NCBI RefSeq assembly: GCF_900187645.1
Contig: NZ_FYEE01000002.1
Span: 62,001-126,000, forward strand
Direction: 5' to 3'
DNA from: Pseudomonas sp. Irchel 3E20
Lineage (GTDB): Bacteria > Pseudomonadota > Gammaproteobacteria > Pseudomonadales > Pseudomonadaceae
Length of the DNA stretch: 64,000 nt
In this document: one piece after another, positions 26,442 through 34,823 of the stretch
Layout: the number at the start of each line of letters is the position of its first letter
Numbering within the stretch: the stretch's first letter is position 1
Made by a program: the position numbers and the translations under genes
Notes under the pieces: model-generated
Databases searched by the model: none
Told to the model about the DNA's origin: nothing
The model's input: only the letters and a program-made list of their open reading frames with translations

Positions 26442-27155
26442 ATGGAAAAACGTGAAGAACTCTACCGCGGCAAAGCCAAGTCGGTTTTCAAGACCGACGA
26501 CGCCAACCGCTTGATCCTGCTGTTTCGCAACGACACCTCGGCGTTCGACGGCAAGCGCATCGAACAGCTGGACCGCAAAGGCATGGTGAACAACAAGTTC
26601 AACGCCTTCATCATGCAGAAACTCGAAGCGGCCGGTGTTCCGACCCAATTCGACAAACTGCTGGGCGACAACGAATGCCTGGTGAAGAAACTCGACATGA
26701 TCCCGGTCGAGTGCGTCGTACGTAACTACGCCGCCGGCAGCCTGGTCAAACGCCTCGGCGTGGAAGAGGGCCTCAAGCTCAATCCCTATACCTTCGAGCT
26801 GTTCCTCAAGGACGACGCCAAGGGCGACCCGTTCATCAACGAATCCCACGTTGTGGCGTTCGGTTGGGGTACCGCCGAGCAACTGGCGCGCATGAAAGAG
26901 TTGTCCCTCAAGGTCAATGACGTCCTGAGCAAACTGTTCGACGACGCCGGCCTGCTGCTGGTGGACTTCAAGCTGGAGTTCGGCGTGTTTCACGACGGCT
27001 CTATCGTCCTGGGCGACGAATTCAGCCCGGATGGCTGCCGCCTGTGGGACAAAGACACCGGCAAGAAAATGGACAAGGACCGCTTCCGCCAGGGTCTGGG
27101 TGGCGTGATCGAAGCCTACGAAGAAGTCGCCAACCGTCTGGGCGTACCGCTTTAA
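26442..27155 (+). CDS. purC: Phosphoribosylaminoimidazole-succinocarboxamide synthase
   Basis: 237 residues. It makes SAICAR from CAIR, aspartate and ATP in purine synthesis. Landmarks: [14 protein letters not shown] at the N-terminus, [14 protein letters not shown] near 27-40, [18 protein letters not shown] near 85-102 and [14 protein letters not shown] near 190-203. It ends the dapA operon and is followed by the tRNA-Ser gene. Confidence 0.97.
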   Translation: MEKREELYRGKAKSVFKTDDANRLILLFRNDTSAFDGKRIEQLDRKGMVNNKFNAFIMQKLEAAGVPTQFDKLLGDNECLVKKLDMIPVECVVRNYAAGSLVKRLGVEEGLKLNPYTFELFLKDDAKGDPFINESHVVAFGWGTAEQLARMKELSLKVNDVLSKLFDDAGLLLVDFKLEFGVFHDGSIVLGDEFSPDGCRLWDKDTGKKMDKDRFRQGLGGVIEAYEEVANRLGVPL

Positions 27156-27200
27156 TCGACGCAAGCATCTGATAGCACGGATTTTTTTTGCTCTTGGGGG

Positions 27201-27229
27201 TTCGCTTAAGGCAAATGTGCTGTTATGAT
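27201..27229 (+). promoter_or_regulatory. Probable sigma-70 promoter of tRNA-Ser
   Basis: A TATGAT -10 box at 27224-27229, a 17-base spacer and a weak TTCGCT -35 at 27201-27206. The expected transcription start falls a few bases before the mature tRNA end. Confidence 0.5.
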
Positions 27230-27239
27230 GCGCGCCGTT

Positions 27240-27329
27240 GGAGAGATGCCAGAGTGGCCGAATGGGACGGATTCGAAATCCGTTGTACCTTCACCGGTAC
27301 CTAGGGTTCGAATCCCTATCTCTCCGCCA
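27240..27329 (+). tRNA. tRNA-Ser(CGA)
   Basis: 90 bases including the encoded CCA. Acceptor GGAGAGA (27240-27246) pairs with TCTCTCC (27319-27325); anticodon stem ACGGA/TCCGT encloses TTCGAAA with anticodon CGA (reads UCG serine). A long variable arm and T-arm TAGGG-TTCGAAT-CCCTA complete a class II tRNA. Confidence 0.97.
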
Positions 27330-27345
27330 TTATTGAATAAGACTA

Positions 27346-27382
27346 AGCCCCTGAAATGGTTAAACATTTCAGGGGCTTTTTC
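27346..27382 (+). terminator. Intrinsic terminator after tRNA-Ser
   Basis: A perfect 13-pair stem AGCCCCTGAAATG/CATTTCAGGGGCT with a six-base loop, then TTTTTCG. Confidence 0.92.
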
Positions 27383-27413
27383 GTTTCTGTATATCAGTTT
27401 TGCATGCCCTAAG

Positions 27414-27441
27414 GCCCCGCCAGGAATGGACGGGGCTTTTT
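27414..27441 (+). terminator. Second hairpin terminator
   Basis: GCCCCG/CGGGGC arms plus an inner CC/GG step, followed by T5. It lies 16 bases from the stop of the opposing YegP-like gene and may back up the tRNA terminator. Confidence 0.7.
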
Positions 27442-27457
27442 GGTTTATACGTTGCGC

Positions 27458-27658
27458 TCAGCGGGCGGCGACCTCTTTTACTGGGGTGTCACGGTGGGTG
27501 CTGACGATAAGGGTGATGGCGTGTAGGCAATCGGCCTTGTTGTGGTAGGCCTCGCCGCTGGCGATGGGCTCATGGTTGCCGGCTTTCAAGCGCCAGCGCC
27601 ATTGGTTCAGGCCGGTCAGGCTTGTGCCAGTGGTCTGTTGGTAGATCTCAAAGTACAT
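27458..27658 (-). CDS. YegP-like small protein (DUF1508)
   Basis: 66 residues. The pattern YFEIYQQ...WRWRLKAGNHEPIASGEAYHNKADC is the DUF1508/YegP fold: a beta hairpin carrying WRWxLxAxN and GExYxxKxxC motifs. YegP-type proteins are small soluble stress-associated proteins of unknown function. The ATG at 27658 is chosen because AAGGAG lies upstream; the in-frame extension to 27823 lacks family similarity. Confidence 0.8.
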   Translation of the reverse strand: MYFEIYQQTTGTSLTGLNQWRWRLKAGNHEPIASGEAYHNKADCLHAITLIVSTHRDTPVKEVAAR

Positions 27659-27989
27659 GGGGCTGCTCCTTGCAGTTGTTGTGGGGTGACAGGCGCCTGG
27701 CCTGTGGGAAAGAACCTTAGCTGTCGACCTCAATACGGCCAGGTCGCGCCTGTGAGCAATGGTGAGGGGATATTGCCTATGAAGGTTTGAGGCAGAGGGT
27801 ATATAGGGGGAAATCTCCGACAACTTCGGCGAAATGATCGCCAGAAGCGAAAAAACTGCGGGCCAATGCCCTTGCCAGCCCCGTTCGCCTGCTGCTTAAT
27901 ACGACGCTCCTTGGGGGTGTAATCGGCGCTGTAGAGCGGCCGGCCAAGGTTCTGATTGATAAAAACTCATATAAAAAAAGAGCAATCAA
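27659..27989. other. Intergenic region between YegP-like and glycosyltransferase genes
   Basis: 331 bases between divergent genes. It must contain both promoters, and an AT-rich stretch lies at 27945-27985 just before the glycosyltransferase. I see no RNA gene, repeat or convincing small reading frame here. Confidence 0.5.
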
Positions 27990-28958
27990 TTGACCCATGC
28001 GCACGTAACAGGCCCAACCACGCCGCTGACGCTTTCTCTGGTGGTGCCGGTCTTCAATGAAGTCGAGAGCATCGACCTGTTCATCGCCCGTATCTCTGAG
28101 GTTTTTCGCAGCGAGACGCAGGTTGCGGTGGACATCGTGTTCATCAACGACGGCAGCACCGATGGCACCTTGGAGCTGTTGCTGGAACGCCAGCAGCACG
28201 ACCCGCGCCTGACAATCCTCGACCTGAGCCGTAATTTCGGCAAGGAAGCGGCCCTCACTGCCGGCCTGCAATACGCCGCTGGGCAAGTGGTGGTGCCGAT
28301 TGATGTCGACTTGCAAGACCCTCCCGAAGTCATCCTGCAAATGATCGCCCTGTGGCGCGAGGGCTTTGAAGTAGTGCTTGGCCACCGTGTCAGCCGCGAC
28401 AGCGACTCCTGGGCCAAGCAGGTTTCGGCCAATGGTTTCTACCGCCTGCACAACCGCATCGCCGAGCAGAAGCTGCCGGAGAATGTCGGTGATTTCCGCC
28501 TGATGGACCGCTGCGTCGTCCAAGCCCTGCAATCGCTGCCCGAATCGCGACGCTTTATGAAAGGCCTGTTCGCCTGGGTCGGGTTTCGCACCACCTACGT
28601 GGACTATGTGCGCCCGGCGCGGGCGGCGGGGGCGACCAAGTTCAACGGTTGGCGGCTGTGGAATTTCGCCCTGGAAGGCATCACCAGTTTCAGCACCGAA
28701 CCGTTGCGTATTTGGACTTACCTGGGCCTGGGGGTGTCGCTGATTTCCTTTGCGTTCGCCATTTTCATCGTGCTGCGGGCGTTGATCCACGGCATCGACC
28801 TGCCTGGCTACGCCTCGCTGATGGTGGCGGTGACCTTCCTCGGTGGCCTGCAATTGATCGGCATTGGCGTGCTCGGCGAGTACCTGGGGCGCACTTACAT
28901 TGAATCCAAGCGGCGCCCGGTGTTCTTGGTGCGGCGTATCTACAGCACTAAGGGTTGA
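27990..28958 (+). CDS. GT2 glycosyltransferase with two transmembrane helices (GtrB/DPM1-like)
   Basis: 322 residues. GT-A domain 1-230 with VVPVFNE, nucleotide-binding INDGSTDGT, and catalytic DVDLQDPPE; two transmembrane helices follow at about 240-265 and 275-300. This is the layout of polyprenyl-phosphate glycosyltransferases (GtrB, ArnC, DPM1-like), which load a sugar onto undecaprenyl phosphate at the inner membrane. The only possible start is the TTG at 27990: a stop lies six codons upstream and no later start keeps the fold. It opens a four-gene run with a methyltransferase, GtrA and a large membrane protein. Confidence 0.9.
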   Translation: MTHAHVTGPTTPLTLSLVVPVFNEVESIDLFIARISEVFRSETQVAVDIVFINDGSTDGTLELLLERQQHDPRLTILDLSRNFGKEAALTAGLQYAAGQVVVPIDVDLQDPPEVILQMIALWREGFEVVLGHRVSRDSDSWAKQVSANGFYRLHNRIAEQKLPENVGDFRLMDRCVVQALQSLPESRRFMKGLFAWVGFRTTYVDYVRPARAAGATKFNGWRLWNFALEGITSFSTEPLRIWTYLGLGVSLISFAFAIFIVLRALIHGIDLPGYASLMVAVTFLGGLQLIGIGVLGEYLGRTYIESKRRPVFLVRRIYSTKG

Positions 28959-28961
28959 CCG

Positions 28962-29672
28962 ATGGACCTCAAGGAAACCGACATCCTCGGTGCGAGCATT
29001 AACCAGCACTGGTATTACCGCTCCAAGGCCCGCGCGCTGACGCGGTTTTTGCAAGGCCAACCGGCCCGGACCATTTTGGATGTGGGCGCAGGCTCCGGGT
29101 TTTTCTCCCATCACTTGCTGACCCACACCGCGGCCCAAGAGGCCTGGTGCGTGGACATCAGCTACGACGCCGAGTCCGACGCCACGGTCAGTGGCAAACC
29201 GGTGCACTACCGCATTGGCGTCGATCAGGTAGAGGCTGACCTGGTGCTGCTGATGGACGTACTCGAACACGTAGACGACGACGTTGGCCTGCTGCGCGCC
29301 TATGTGGACAAGGTGCCCTCGGGCAGCCGCTTCCTGATAAGTGTGCCGGCGTTCCAAGCCCTGTGGAGCGACCACGACGACTTCCTCGAACACAAGCGCC
29401 GCTACACCCTCAAGCACATGGAGCAGGTGGCCCGCGACGCGGGTTTGCAGGTGCGCCACGGTGCCTACTACTTTGGCTTGGTGCTGCCGATTGCCGCCGC
29501 CCTGCGCCTGATGCCCAAAGGCCAGCAACCAGGCCCGGCGCGCTCCCAGCTCAAGGCTCACCACCCGTTGGTCAACGGCATGCTTACAGCGATGTGCAGC
29601 TTGGAATTGCCCCTGATGAAAGCCAATCGCCTCGGCGGTTTGACGGTGTTCTGCCTGGCGCAGAAGCCGTGA
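28962..29672 (+). CDS. Class I SAM-dependent methyltransferase
   Basis: 236 residues. The SAM-binding motif I is ILDVGAGSGFFSHHLL near 37-52; motif III/IV region LVLLMDVLEHVDDD near 92-105, as in Methyltransf_11/23 proteins. Its place, 3 bases after a polyprenyl-phosphate glycosyltransferase, suggests a sugar or lipid-linked intermediate as substrate, but that is inference. A hydrophobic patch near 168-185 (YYFGLVLPIAAALRL) may associate with the membrane. Confidence 0.85.
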   Translation: MDLKETDILGASINQHWYYRSKARALTRFLQGQPARTILDVGAGSGFFSHHLLTHTAAQEAWCVDISYDAESDATVSGKPVHYRIGVDQVEADLVLLMDVLEHVDDDVGLLRAYVDKVPSGSRFLISVPAFQALWSDHDDFLEHKRRYTLKHMEQVARDAGLQVRHGAYYFGLVLPIAAALRLMPKGQQPGPARSQLKAHHPLVNGMLTAMCSLELPLMKANRLGGLTVFCLAQKP

Positions 29673-29685
29673 CGGGGCGCCCGGC

Positions 29686-30069
29686 ATGAGCCGGTCGCTG
29701 CCGTTGCTGTGGCACCGCGCCCTACGGTTTGGCTTGACCGGGTTACTGGTTACTGGCCTGCATGCCATCACTGCCATCGTATTGATCGAGTGGCTGGCCC
29801 TGGCGCCGCCCTTGGCCAATGGCGTGGCCTTCGCAGTGGCGACGGTGGTTTCCTACGTGGTCAATACAACGTGGAGTTTTTCCAGCCAGTTGCATGGGCG
29901 CACCTTGCGCCGCTTTGTCTGCGTGTCGGTGGCCGGGTTCCTGCTGGCGATGCTGGTGGCCTGGGTCGCGCAGCGCTGCGGGCTCGATTATTTACTGGGC
30001 ATTCTGGCCGTGGCGCTGGTGATTCCGGCGTTCACCTTTGTGCTGCATAACTTCTGGACGTACCGATGA
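29686..30069 (+). CDS. GtrA-family membrane protein
   Basis: 127 residues with four transmembrane helices (about 12-32, 40-58, 72-92 and 97-122) and the GtrA signatures FGLTGLLVTGLH, NYVVNTTWSF-like VSYVVNTTWSF and ending LHNFWTYR. GtrA proteins are proposed flippases for undecaprenyl-phosphate-linked glucose. It overlaps the next gene by 4 bases (ATGA), so the two are translationally coupled. Confidence 0.9.
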   Translation: MSRSLPLLWHRALRFGLTGLLVTGLHAITAIVLIEWLALAPPLANGVAFAVATVVSYVVNTTWSFSSQLHGRTLRRFVCVSVAGFLLAMLVAWVAQRCGLDYLLGILAVALVIPAFTFVLHNFWTYR

Positions 30070-32174
30070 AGGCGTTAGCCAAGCACTTGGGTTTTGACGC
30101 ATTGGCGCTGCTGCTGGGGGCGTTGGCGTTTTTCATGGTGGTGGGGCCGCGGGTGCTCGACCCGCAGAACATTGCCTGGCTCGCGTCGGGCGACCCGGCT
30201 ACCCACTACCTGGGCTGGGAATTTTTCCGGCAGGGGCCGTGGACCTTTCCGTTGGGGCTGAACCCCGGCTATGGCCTGGAGCTGAGCAGCTCGATCATCT
30301 TTTCCGACTCCAACCCGCTGCTGGCGTTTGTCTTCAAGCCCTTTGCCAGCCTATTGCCAGCGACGTTCCAGTATTTCGGCCTCTGGCTGCTGCTGTGCTT
30401 TGCCCTGCAAGCCTGGTTCGCCTTCAAGTTGTTGGGGCATGTCACTGCCAGCCCCGTGCTGCGCCTGTTGGGGGCGGGGCTGTTCGTGTTGTCGCCGCCA
30501 TTGATGCTGCGCATTGGCGGGCACTTGTCACTGGTGGGGCATTTTCTGATCCTGGCGGGGCTGTACCTGGCGTTCCACCCGGCGTTGCGCAGGCGGCGCC
30601 TGGCCTGGGGCGCTTTGCTGGTGGTCACCGCGCTGGTGCATTCCTACCTGTTGGCGATGGTCGCGGCGTTGTGGGTCGCCGACCTGCTGGGCAAGGTTGT
30701 GCAAAAACAACTGCCACGGACCCAGGCCTGGCGTGAGCTGGCCCTGCTGTTCGCCTGCGTGGCGCTGGCCTGCTGGCAAGCGGGTTACTTCAGTGTCGGT
30801 AACGGCACGGTCAGCGGTGGCTTTGGCCTGTATCGCCTGAACTTGCTGTCGATCGTCGATTCCAGCGGTTGGTCTTATGTGCTCAAGGATTTGCCCGAAG
30901 GCGCCGGGGATTACGAAGGCTTCAACTACTTGGGGCTGGGGGCGATTTTTCTTGTCCTCTGCGCGCTCGTGCCGATGCTGCGGGGCAAGGCCCGGTTGCG
31001 CGAACTGTTCCACGGGCGCCTGATGCTGGGGCTGATGTTGCTGGCCCTGACGCTGTTCGCCATTTCCCACCAGATCGGCCTCGGTCCGTGGGCGCTGCGC
31101 CTGCCGATCCCGGGTTTTGTCGAAAACTTGGCCAACGTGTTCCGCGCCTCGGGGCGGATGTTCTGGCCGGTGTTCTACGTAATGATCTTCGCCGCCGTGT
31201 TCCTCGTGGTGCGCGGTTGCTCGCGGCGGGTGGCCACCGTGCTGCTGGCCTTGGCGCTGGTGATGCAGGTGCTGGACACCCGCGCCGGTTGGACGGGCCT
31301 GCGCCAGACCCTGATGGCCGCGCCGGCCTCGCAATGGCCCAGCCCCCTGATCGACCCGTTCTGGGAGCAGGCCGGCGCGCACTATAAAAAGGTGCGCTGG
31401 GTTCAGCCGCAAAACACCCCGCCGGCCTGGTCGGTGCTGGCTAGCTACGCCGCGGCCCATCGCATGGGCACCGACGCCGTGTACCTGGGGCGCATGAGCA
31501 AGACCGCTCTCAAGCAGATGAAGCAGAAAACCGCGACCGCCATCGCCAGCGGCCAGTACGAGGCGGATTCGCTCTACGTCCTCGACGAACCAAGCGTGCG
31601 CCAAGTGGCCAGCAGCCTGAACCGCAGCACCGACCTGTTGGCCCGCATCGACGGCTATACCGTGCTGGCGCCAGGCTGGAAGCATTGCGCCACCTGCCTG
31701 GCGGCCCCGGCCGAACTCGACCCCCACGCCCTGATGCCCACCCAGGAGGCGGCGAGCGACATCCTCGGTTTTGCCCAGGGCAACCCCGGCACCGCTTACC
31801 TGCTCAGCGGTTGGTCCGGGCCGGAAGCCTGGGGCACCTGGTCCGATGGCGACAGCGCGCAACTGCTGTTCAAACCCGCCGGCCCGGTGCGCGCCCTGCG
31901 CCTGGAAACCCGGGCACTGGTGATCCCCAGCCATCCGCACCAGGACGTGCAGTTCAGCGTCAACGACGTGCCGGTGCGCACGGTGCGGCTGATTAAATTC
32001 GACGGTAACCAGATCGACCTCGACCTGCCCGCCGCCGCCCAGCAAGCCATCGCCCGCGAAGGCGTGGTGCGCCTGGCCATGACCTTCCTCAACGCGGTCA
32101 GCCCGCAGGAGCTGGGCCTGGGCGCCGATGACCGGCGCTTGGTGCTGGGGATCAAGACGCTGGCGGTGCAGTAA
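30066..32174 (+). CDS. Large polytopic membrane protein, DUF6311-like (probable GT-C type glycosyltransferase)
   Basis: 702 residues. About ten to twelve transmembrane helices fill residues 1-410; the remaining 290 residues form a soluble, probably periplasmic domain. Near the N-terminus, SGDPATHYLGWEFFRQGPW (about 44-62) places an Asp in the first extracytoplasmic loop, as in GT-C enzymes that use polyprenyl-linked sugars. The family label DUF6311 is from memory of the pattern. As last gene after GtrB, methyltransferase and GtrA, it is the best candidate for the enzyme that transfers the sugar onto the final envelope acceptor, which is unknown. Confidence 0.75.
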   Translation: MKALAKHLGFDALALLLGALAFFMVVGPRVLDPQNIAWLASGDPATHYLGWEFFRQGPWTFPLGLNPGYGLELSSSIIFSDSNPLLAFVFKPFASLLPATFQYFGLWLLLCFALQAWFAFKLLGHVTASPVLRLLGAGLFVLSPPLMLRIGGHLSLVGHFLILAGLYLAFHPALRRRRLAWGALLVVTALVHSYLLAMVAALWVADLLGKVVQKQLPRTQAWRELALLFACVALACWQAGYFSVGNGTVSGGFGLYRLNLLSIVDSSGWSYVLKDLPEGAGDYEGFNYLGLGAIFLVLCALVPMLRGKARLRELFHGRLMLGLMLLALTLFAISHQIGLGPWALRLPIPGFVENLANVFRASGRMFWPVFYVMIFAAVFLVVRGCSRRVATVLLALALVMQVLDTRAGWTGLRQTLMAAPASQWPSPLIDPFWEQAGAHYKKVRWVQPQNTPPAWSVLASYAAAHRMGTDAVYLGRMSKTALKQMKQKTATAIASGQYEADSLYVLDEPSVRQVASSLNRSTDLLARIDGYTVLAPGWKHCATCLAAPAELDPHALMPTQEAASDILGFAQGNPGTAYLLSGWSGPEAWGTWSDGDSAQLLFKPAGPVRALRLETRALVIPSHPHQDVQFSVNDVPVRTVRLIKFDGNQIDLDLPAAAQQAIAREGVVRLAMTFLNAVSPQELGLGADDRRLVLGIKTLAVQ

Positions 32175-32260
32175 TGGCCATCGATGCCTAGCGTTCACAT
32201 GGCTGGGCGCCAGCATCGCGCTGTTTCTACACTGGGTTTTCCGGGGGCGTGGGGCTGGCG

Positions 32261-32403
32261 ATGAACCGCAACGAACTGCGCAAAACCGACGCCTGCGCAG
32301 CCTGTTCAACGACCCGCTGTTTAACTGTGTCGGCCACCGCATGGAACCCACGGCGCGGGCCGAAGCGATCATCCAGCGCCTGGCGCCGGCGCTGGATTGC
32401 GCT
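32261..32403 (+). pseudogene. Remnant of a LysR-family regulator gene
   Basis: Two LysR fragments in different frames. Codons from 32261 read MNRNELRKTD, the typical opening of a Pseudomonas LysR subgroup. From about 32288 the +1-shifted frame reads RLRSLFNDPLF, then GHRMEPTARAEAIIQRLAPALD, the end of the helix-turn-helix and linker of the same subgroup. The roughly 35 residues between (recognition helices) and everything after about residue 95 are gone. The trace ends 25 bases before a half REP element. It cannot encode a functional regulator. Confidence 0.75.
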
Positions 32404-32429
32404 ACTGGGCCTTCCACCGTTGCCACAGA

Positions 32430-32452
32430 GTGGGAGCGAGCCTGCTCGTGAT
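32430..32452. repeat. Half REP element
   Basis: A single GTGGGAGCGAGCCTGCTCG unit followed by TGATGG, identical in core to the REP units in the array at 45.5 kb. It lies just beyond the LysR remnant. Confidence 0.7.
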
Positions 32453-32529
32453 GGCGTCCTGCGCTTGCCTGCCACCGCCCCACCCCGTATACCTGTGCTC
32501 TTTCGCCACGCACCTGAAGGAGCCGCGCC

Positions 32530-32895
32530 ATGCCTCACTTGCACCTGGAATACACCCCCAACCTGCCTCAGCTGGAGGTCGATAAGGCCTTGCTGCGCCT
32601 CAACCACACGCTGGTGGCGTCCGGGCAGTTCGGCGCGGAGTTCGATATCAAGAGCCGCGCCGTGCCGGTGGGGGCCTTTCGCGTCGGCACAGGGCTTGGC
32701 GAGCGCGGGTTTGTCGCGGTGAAACTGGCGCTGCTCAGCGGCCGCTCGCCGCAGATCAAGAAACAACTGTCCGAAAGCCTGTTGGCGGTGTTGCAGGACC
32801 TGTGCGAATGGCCGGCCCAGGTGCAGGTGCAGTTGAGCGTGGAAATCATCGACATCGACCGCGACGCCTACTCCAAGGTCGCCGTCGGTGTCTGA
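32530..32895 (+). CDS. 5-carboxymethyl-2-hydroxymuconate delta-isomerase
   Basis: 121 residues, tautomerase superfamily. The opening MPHLHLEYTPNL exposes Pro2 after Met removal, the catalytic N-terminal proline of the family; VPVGAFRVG near 46-54 and VQVQLSVEIIDIDRDAYSK near 97-115 fit CHMI (HpaF/HpcD). The enzyme normally works in homoprotocatechuate degradation, but no other hpa gene is in the window, so the gene is an orphan here. GGAG precedes the ATG. Confidence 0.88.
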   Translation: MPHLHLEYTPNLPQLEVDKALLRLNHTLVASGQFGAEFDIKSRAVPVGAFRVGTGLGERGFVAVKLALLSGRSPQIKKQLSESLLAVLQDLCEWPAQVQVQLSVEIIDIDRDAYSKVAVGV

Positions 32896-32897
32896 CC

Positions 32898-33824
32898 TCA
32901 GATCAGGCCCCCGTCCGCGCAGGCCTTGACGATCTGCTCGCGCAGCCACTGGTTGGCGCTGCCGGGGTCGCCCCACTGCATGTACAGGTTGAACCCCGGC
33001 AAGCCGTGGGGCGCCTCGCGGCTGGCGAAGGCATCGGCGCTGGCCAGGAGGCGGTGGATGCGCCGGGGCATGGTCACCACCAGCGGGCTGTCGGCGATCA
33101 TTTTCAGGGCCGCGCCGTAGCTGTTGGTTTGCGCCACGAACTGGCGCTTGTGGCCCTGGCGGGCGAGCCAGCCGTCGATCATGTTGGTGTCGGACGTCCA
33201 GGGCGTAGGGAACACGTGGCGGCGTTCGAGAAAGCCTTGCAGGCTCAGGCGCGCCTCGGCGGGCGCGGCGGCCTTGGCGAACACGCAGACCAACTCATCC
33301 TCCACCAACACCTGGCACTTGAAATCCGGGTGCGGCGGGTGGAAGTCCGGGCCGAACCCCAGCACCAGATCGAGGCGGCCATCGGCCAGTTCCTCGCTCG
33401 GCGCGTGGCTGTCGAGTTTGCGCACATTGATGGTCACCCTTCGTTGCTCGGCATCGAAATGGCGCAGCAGGCGCGGCAGCACCAACAGCTCGAAGTACTC
33501 CGGCGCGCACAGGTTGAAGGTCACGGCCTGCTGACCCGGGTCATAGGCGGCCAGACCCGAATGGCACAGGTTGATGCGCTCGATGATCTGGCGTAGCGGT
33601 TCGAGCATGGCGCTGGCCTTGAGGGTGGGCAACATGCCCGCGCGGGTACTGATGAACAATTCGTCATCGAACGCCCCGCGCAGTTTCTTCAGGCAGTAGC
33701 TGACGGTGGACTGGCTGACGTGCAGGGCCTCGGCCACGGCGGTGACGTTCTGCTGCTCATGCACGGCGATGAACACCATCAGGTCCTGCATGTCGAGTTT
33801 GCGGAGGGCGTTGCTAGTGAGCAT
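32898..33824 (-). CDS. LysR-family transcriptional regulator
   Basis: 308 residues. N-terminal winged helix with DMQDLMVFIAVHEQQNVTAVAEALHVSQSTVSYCLKKLRGAFDDELF pattern (helix-turn-helix about 25-45), then a PBP2-type effector domain from about 90 (VTFNLCAPEYFELLVLPRLL). It belongs to the NodD/SyrM/LeuO-like group by the DDELFI and pattern of the linker. GGGAAG sits 6 bases before the ATG at 33824, preferred over the GTG at 33845. It ends 2 bases from the isomerase stop and may regulate the isomerase or the transporter 87 bases upstream. Confidence 0.9.
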   Translation of the reverse strand: MLTSNALRKLDMQDLMVFIAVHEQQNVTAVAEALHVSQSTVSYCLKKLRGAFDDELFISTRAGMLPTLKASAMLEPLRQIIERINLCHSGLAAYDPGQQAVTFNLCAPEYFELLVLPRLLRHFDAEQRRVTINVRKLDSHAPSEELADGRLDLVLGFGPDFHPPHPDFKCQVLVEDELVCVFAKAAAPAEARLSLQGFLERRHVFPTPWTSDTNMIDGWLARQGHKRQFVAQTNSYGAALKMIADSPLVVTMPRRIHRLLASADAFASREAPHGLPGFNLYMQWGDPGSANQWLREQIVKACADGGLI

Positions 33825-33911
33825 CCATGGCTTCCCGGGCGGCACTTGCGCCCTGATGGCGCGACAGTGGCCAGAGGGTAGCGCAGCCCGGGGCGCTACG
33901 AGAATGCCTTT

Positions 33912-34823
33912 TTATAGGCTCACCGCAACGGTACGCCGGCTGGCCATCACCAGCGCCAGCATGCCGGCGCCCACCAGCACGGCGCCCAGCCACTCCAGCG
34001 GTAGCGGCGCCTGCTGCAACCGCAGCCAATTGAACAACGTCAGCAGCAGGGTGCTCAGGTAGATGTAGGAAATCACCGTGGCCGGGGCGATCACGCCGAT
34101 GGCGCGGTGCAACAACCAGAACGTGCCGAGGGTGGCGAACAACGCCAGGTACAGCAGCCACAGGCCATCGCCCAGGGTCAGTTGGGTGGCACTGCGCCAA
34201 CCGCCGTTTTGCAGGCACAGGGCGAACAGGAACAGCGCACCGAACAGCATGTTCCAGAACGTCATCGCCACCGGCCCACGGCCCTGGAGTGCACCCGCCT
34301 TGAAGCGTTGGCTCAGGGGCGAATACAGCGCCATCGCCAGGCAACCGGCGCCGTATACCAGCACCGGGTACAGCGACGGCCACTGCCCGGGGCCGCCGCC
34401 CTTGAGGATCAGCAGCACCGCCCCCAACGCCGCCACCAGCATCGGCACCAGGCGCCTCCTCGCGTGGGTGCCCGGAATCAACAGCACCTCGCACAGCAGC
34501 GTCAACAAGGGCACCAGGGTGAACAAGGTGCCGGTATTGGCCGCCGAGGCATACCGCAGCGCCTCGAACAACGTGCCGAAATACACCGCCAGCAACAGCC
34601 CCAGCACCCCGTGGCTGGCCGTGGCGCGCCACGTCAGGCGAGCGGCGCCTTGCCACAGCAGCATCGGCAGGAACAACAACGCCGACAGCAACAGGCGCAA
34701 TGCGGTGAGGAGGATAGGGTCCACGCTTTGCCCGACCTGCGCTGCGGCAAAAAACGACGCGGCGATCAATACGGCCCAGGCCAGCATGCCGACATGGGCC
34801 GAAGTGAAACTGATGTGCTTCAT
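33912..34823 (-). CDS. EamA/DMT-family transporter
   Basis: 303 residues with ten predicted transmembrane helices in two five-helix EamA repeats. Typical segments are ALRLLLSALLFLPML near 40-54, EALRYASAANTGTLFTLVPLLTLLCEVLL near 83-111 and the C-terminal ATVISYIYLSTLLLTLFNW near 245-263. Family members export amino acids or metabolites; the substrate is unknown. The ATG at 34823 has AAGG upstream and starts at the first cytoplasmic turn. Divergent from the glutamine-synthetase-like gene. Confidence 0.9.
   Translation of the reverse strand: MKHISFTSAHVGMLAWAVLIAASFFAAAQVGQSVDPILLTALRLLLSALLFLPMLLWQGAARLTWRATASHGVLGLLLAVYFGTLFEALRYASAANTGTLFTLVPLLTLLCEVLLIPGTHARRRLVPMLVAALGAVLLILKGGGPGQWPSLYPVLVYGAGCLAMALYSPLSQRFKAGALQGRGPVAMTFWNMLFGALFLFALCLQNGGWRSATQLTLGDGLWLLYLALFATLGTFWLLHRAIGVIAPATVISYIYLSTLLLTLFNWLRLQQAPLPLEWLGAVLVGAGMLALVMASRRTVAVSL

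Noticed and set aside
27777..29819. A 680-codon open frame on the minus strand
   Set aside because: It is antisense to the glycosyltransferase, methyltransferase and GtrA genes, which have clear motifs; the frame is a high-GC shadow with His/Gln-rich low-complexity content.
30528..32531. A 667-codon open frame on the minus strand
   Set aside because: Antisense to the 702-residue membrane protein; composition is Gln/His/Arg-rich without any domain, typical of shadow frames.
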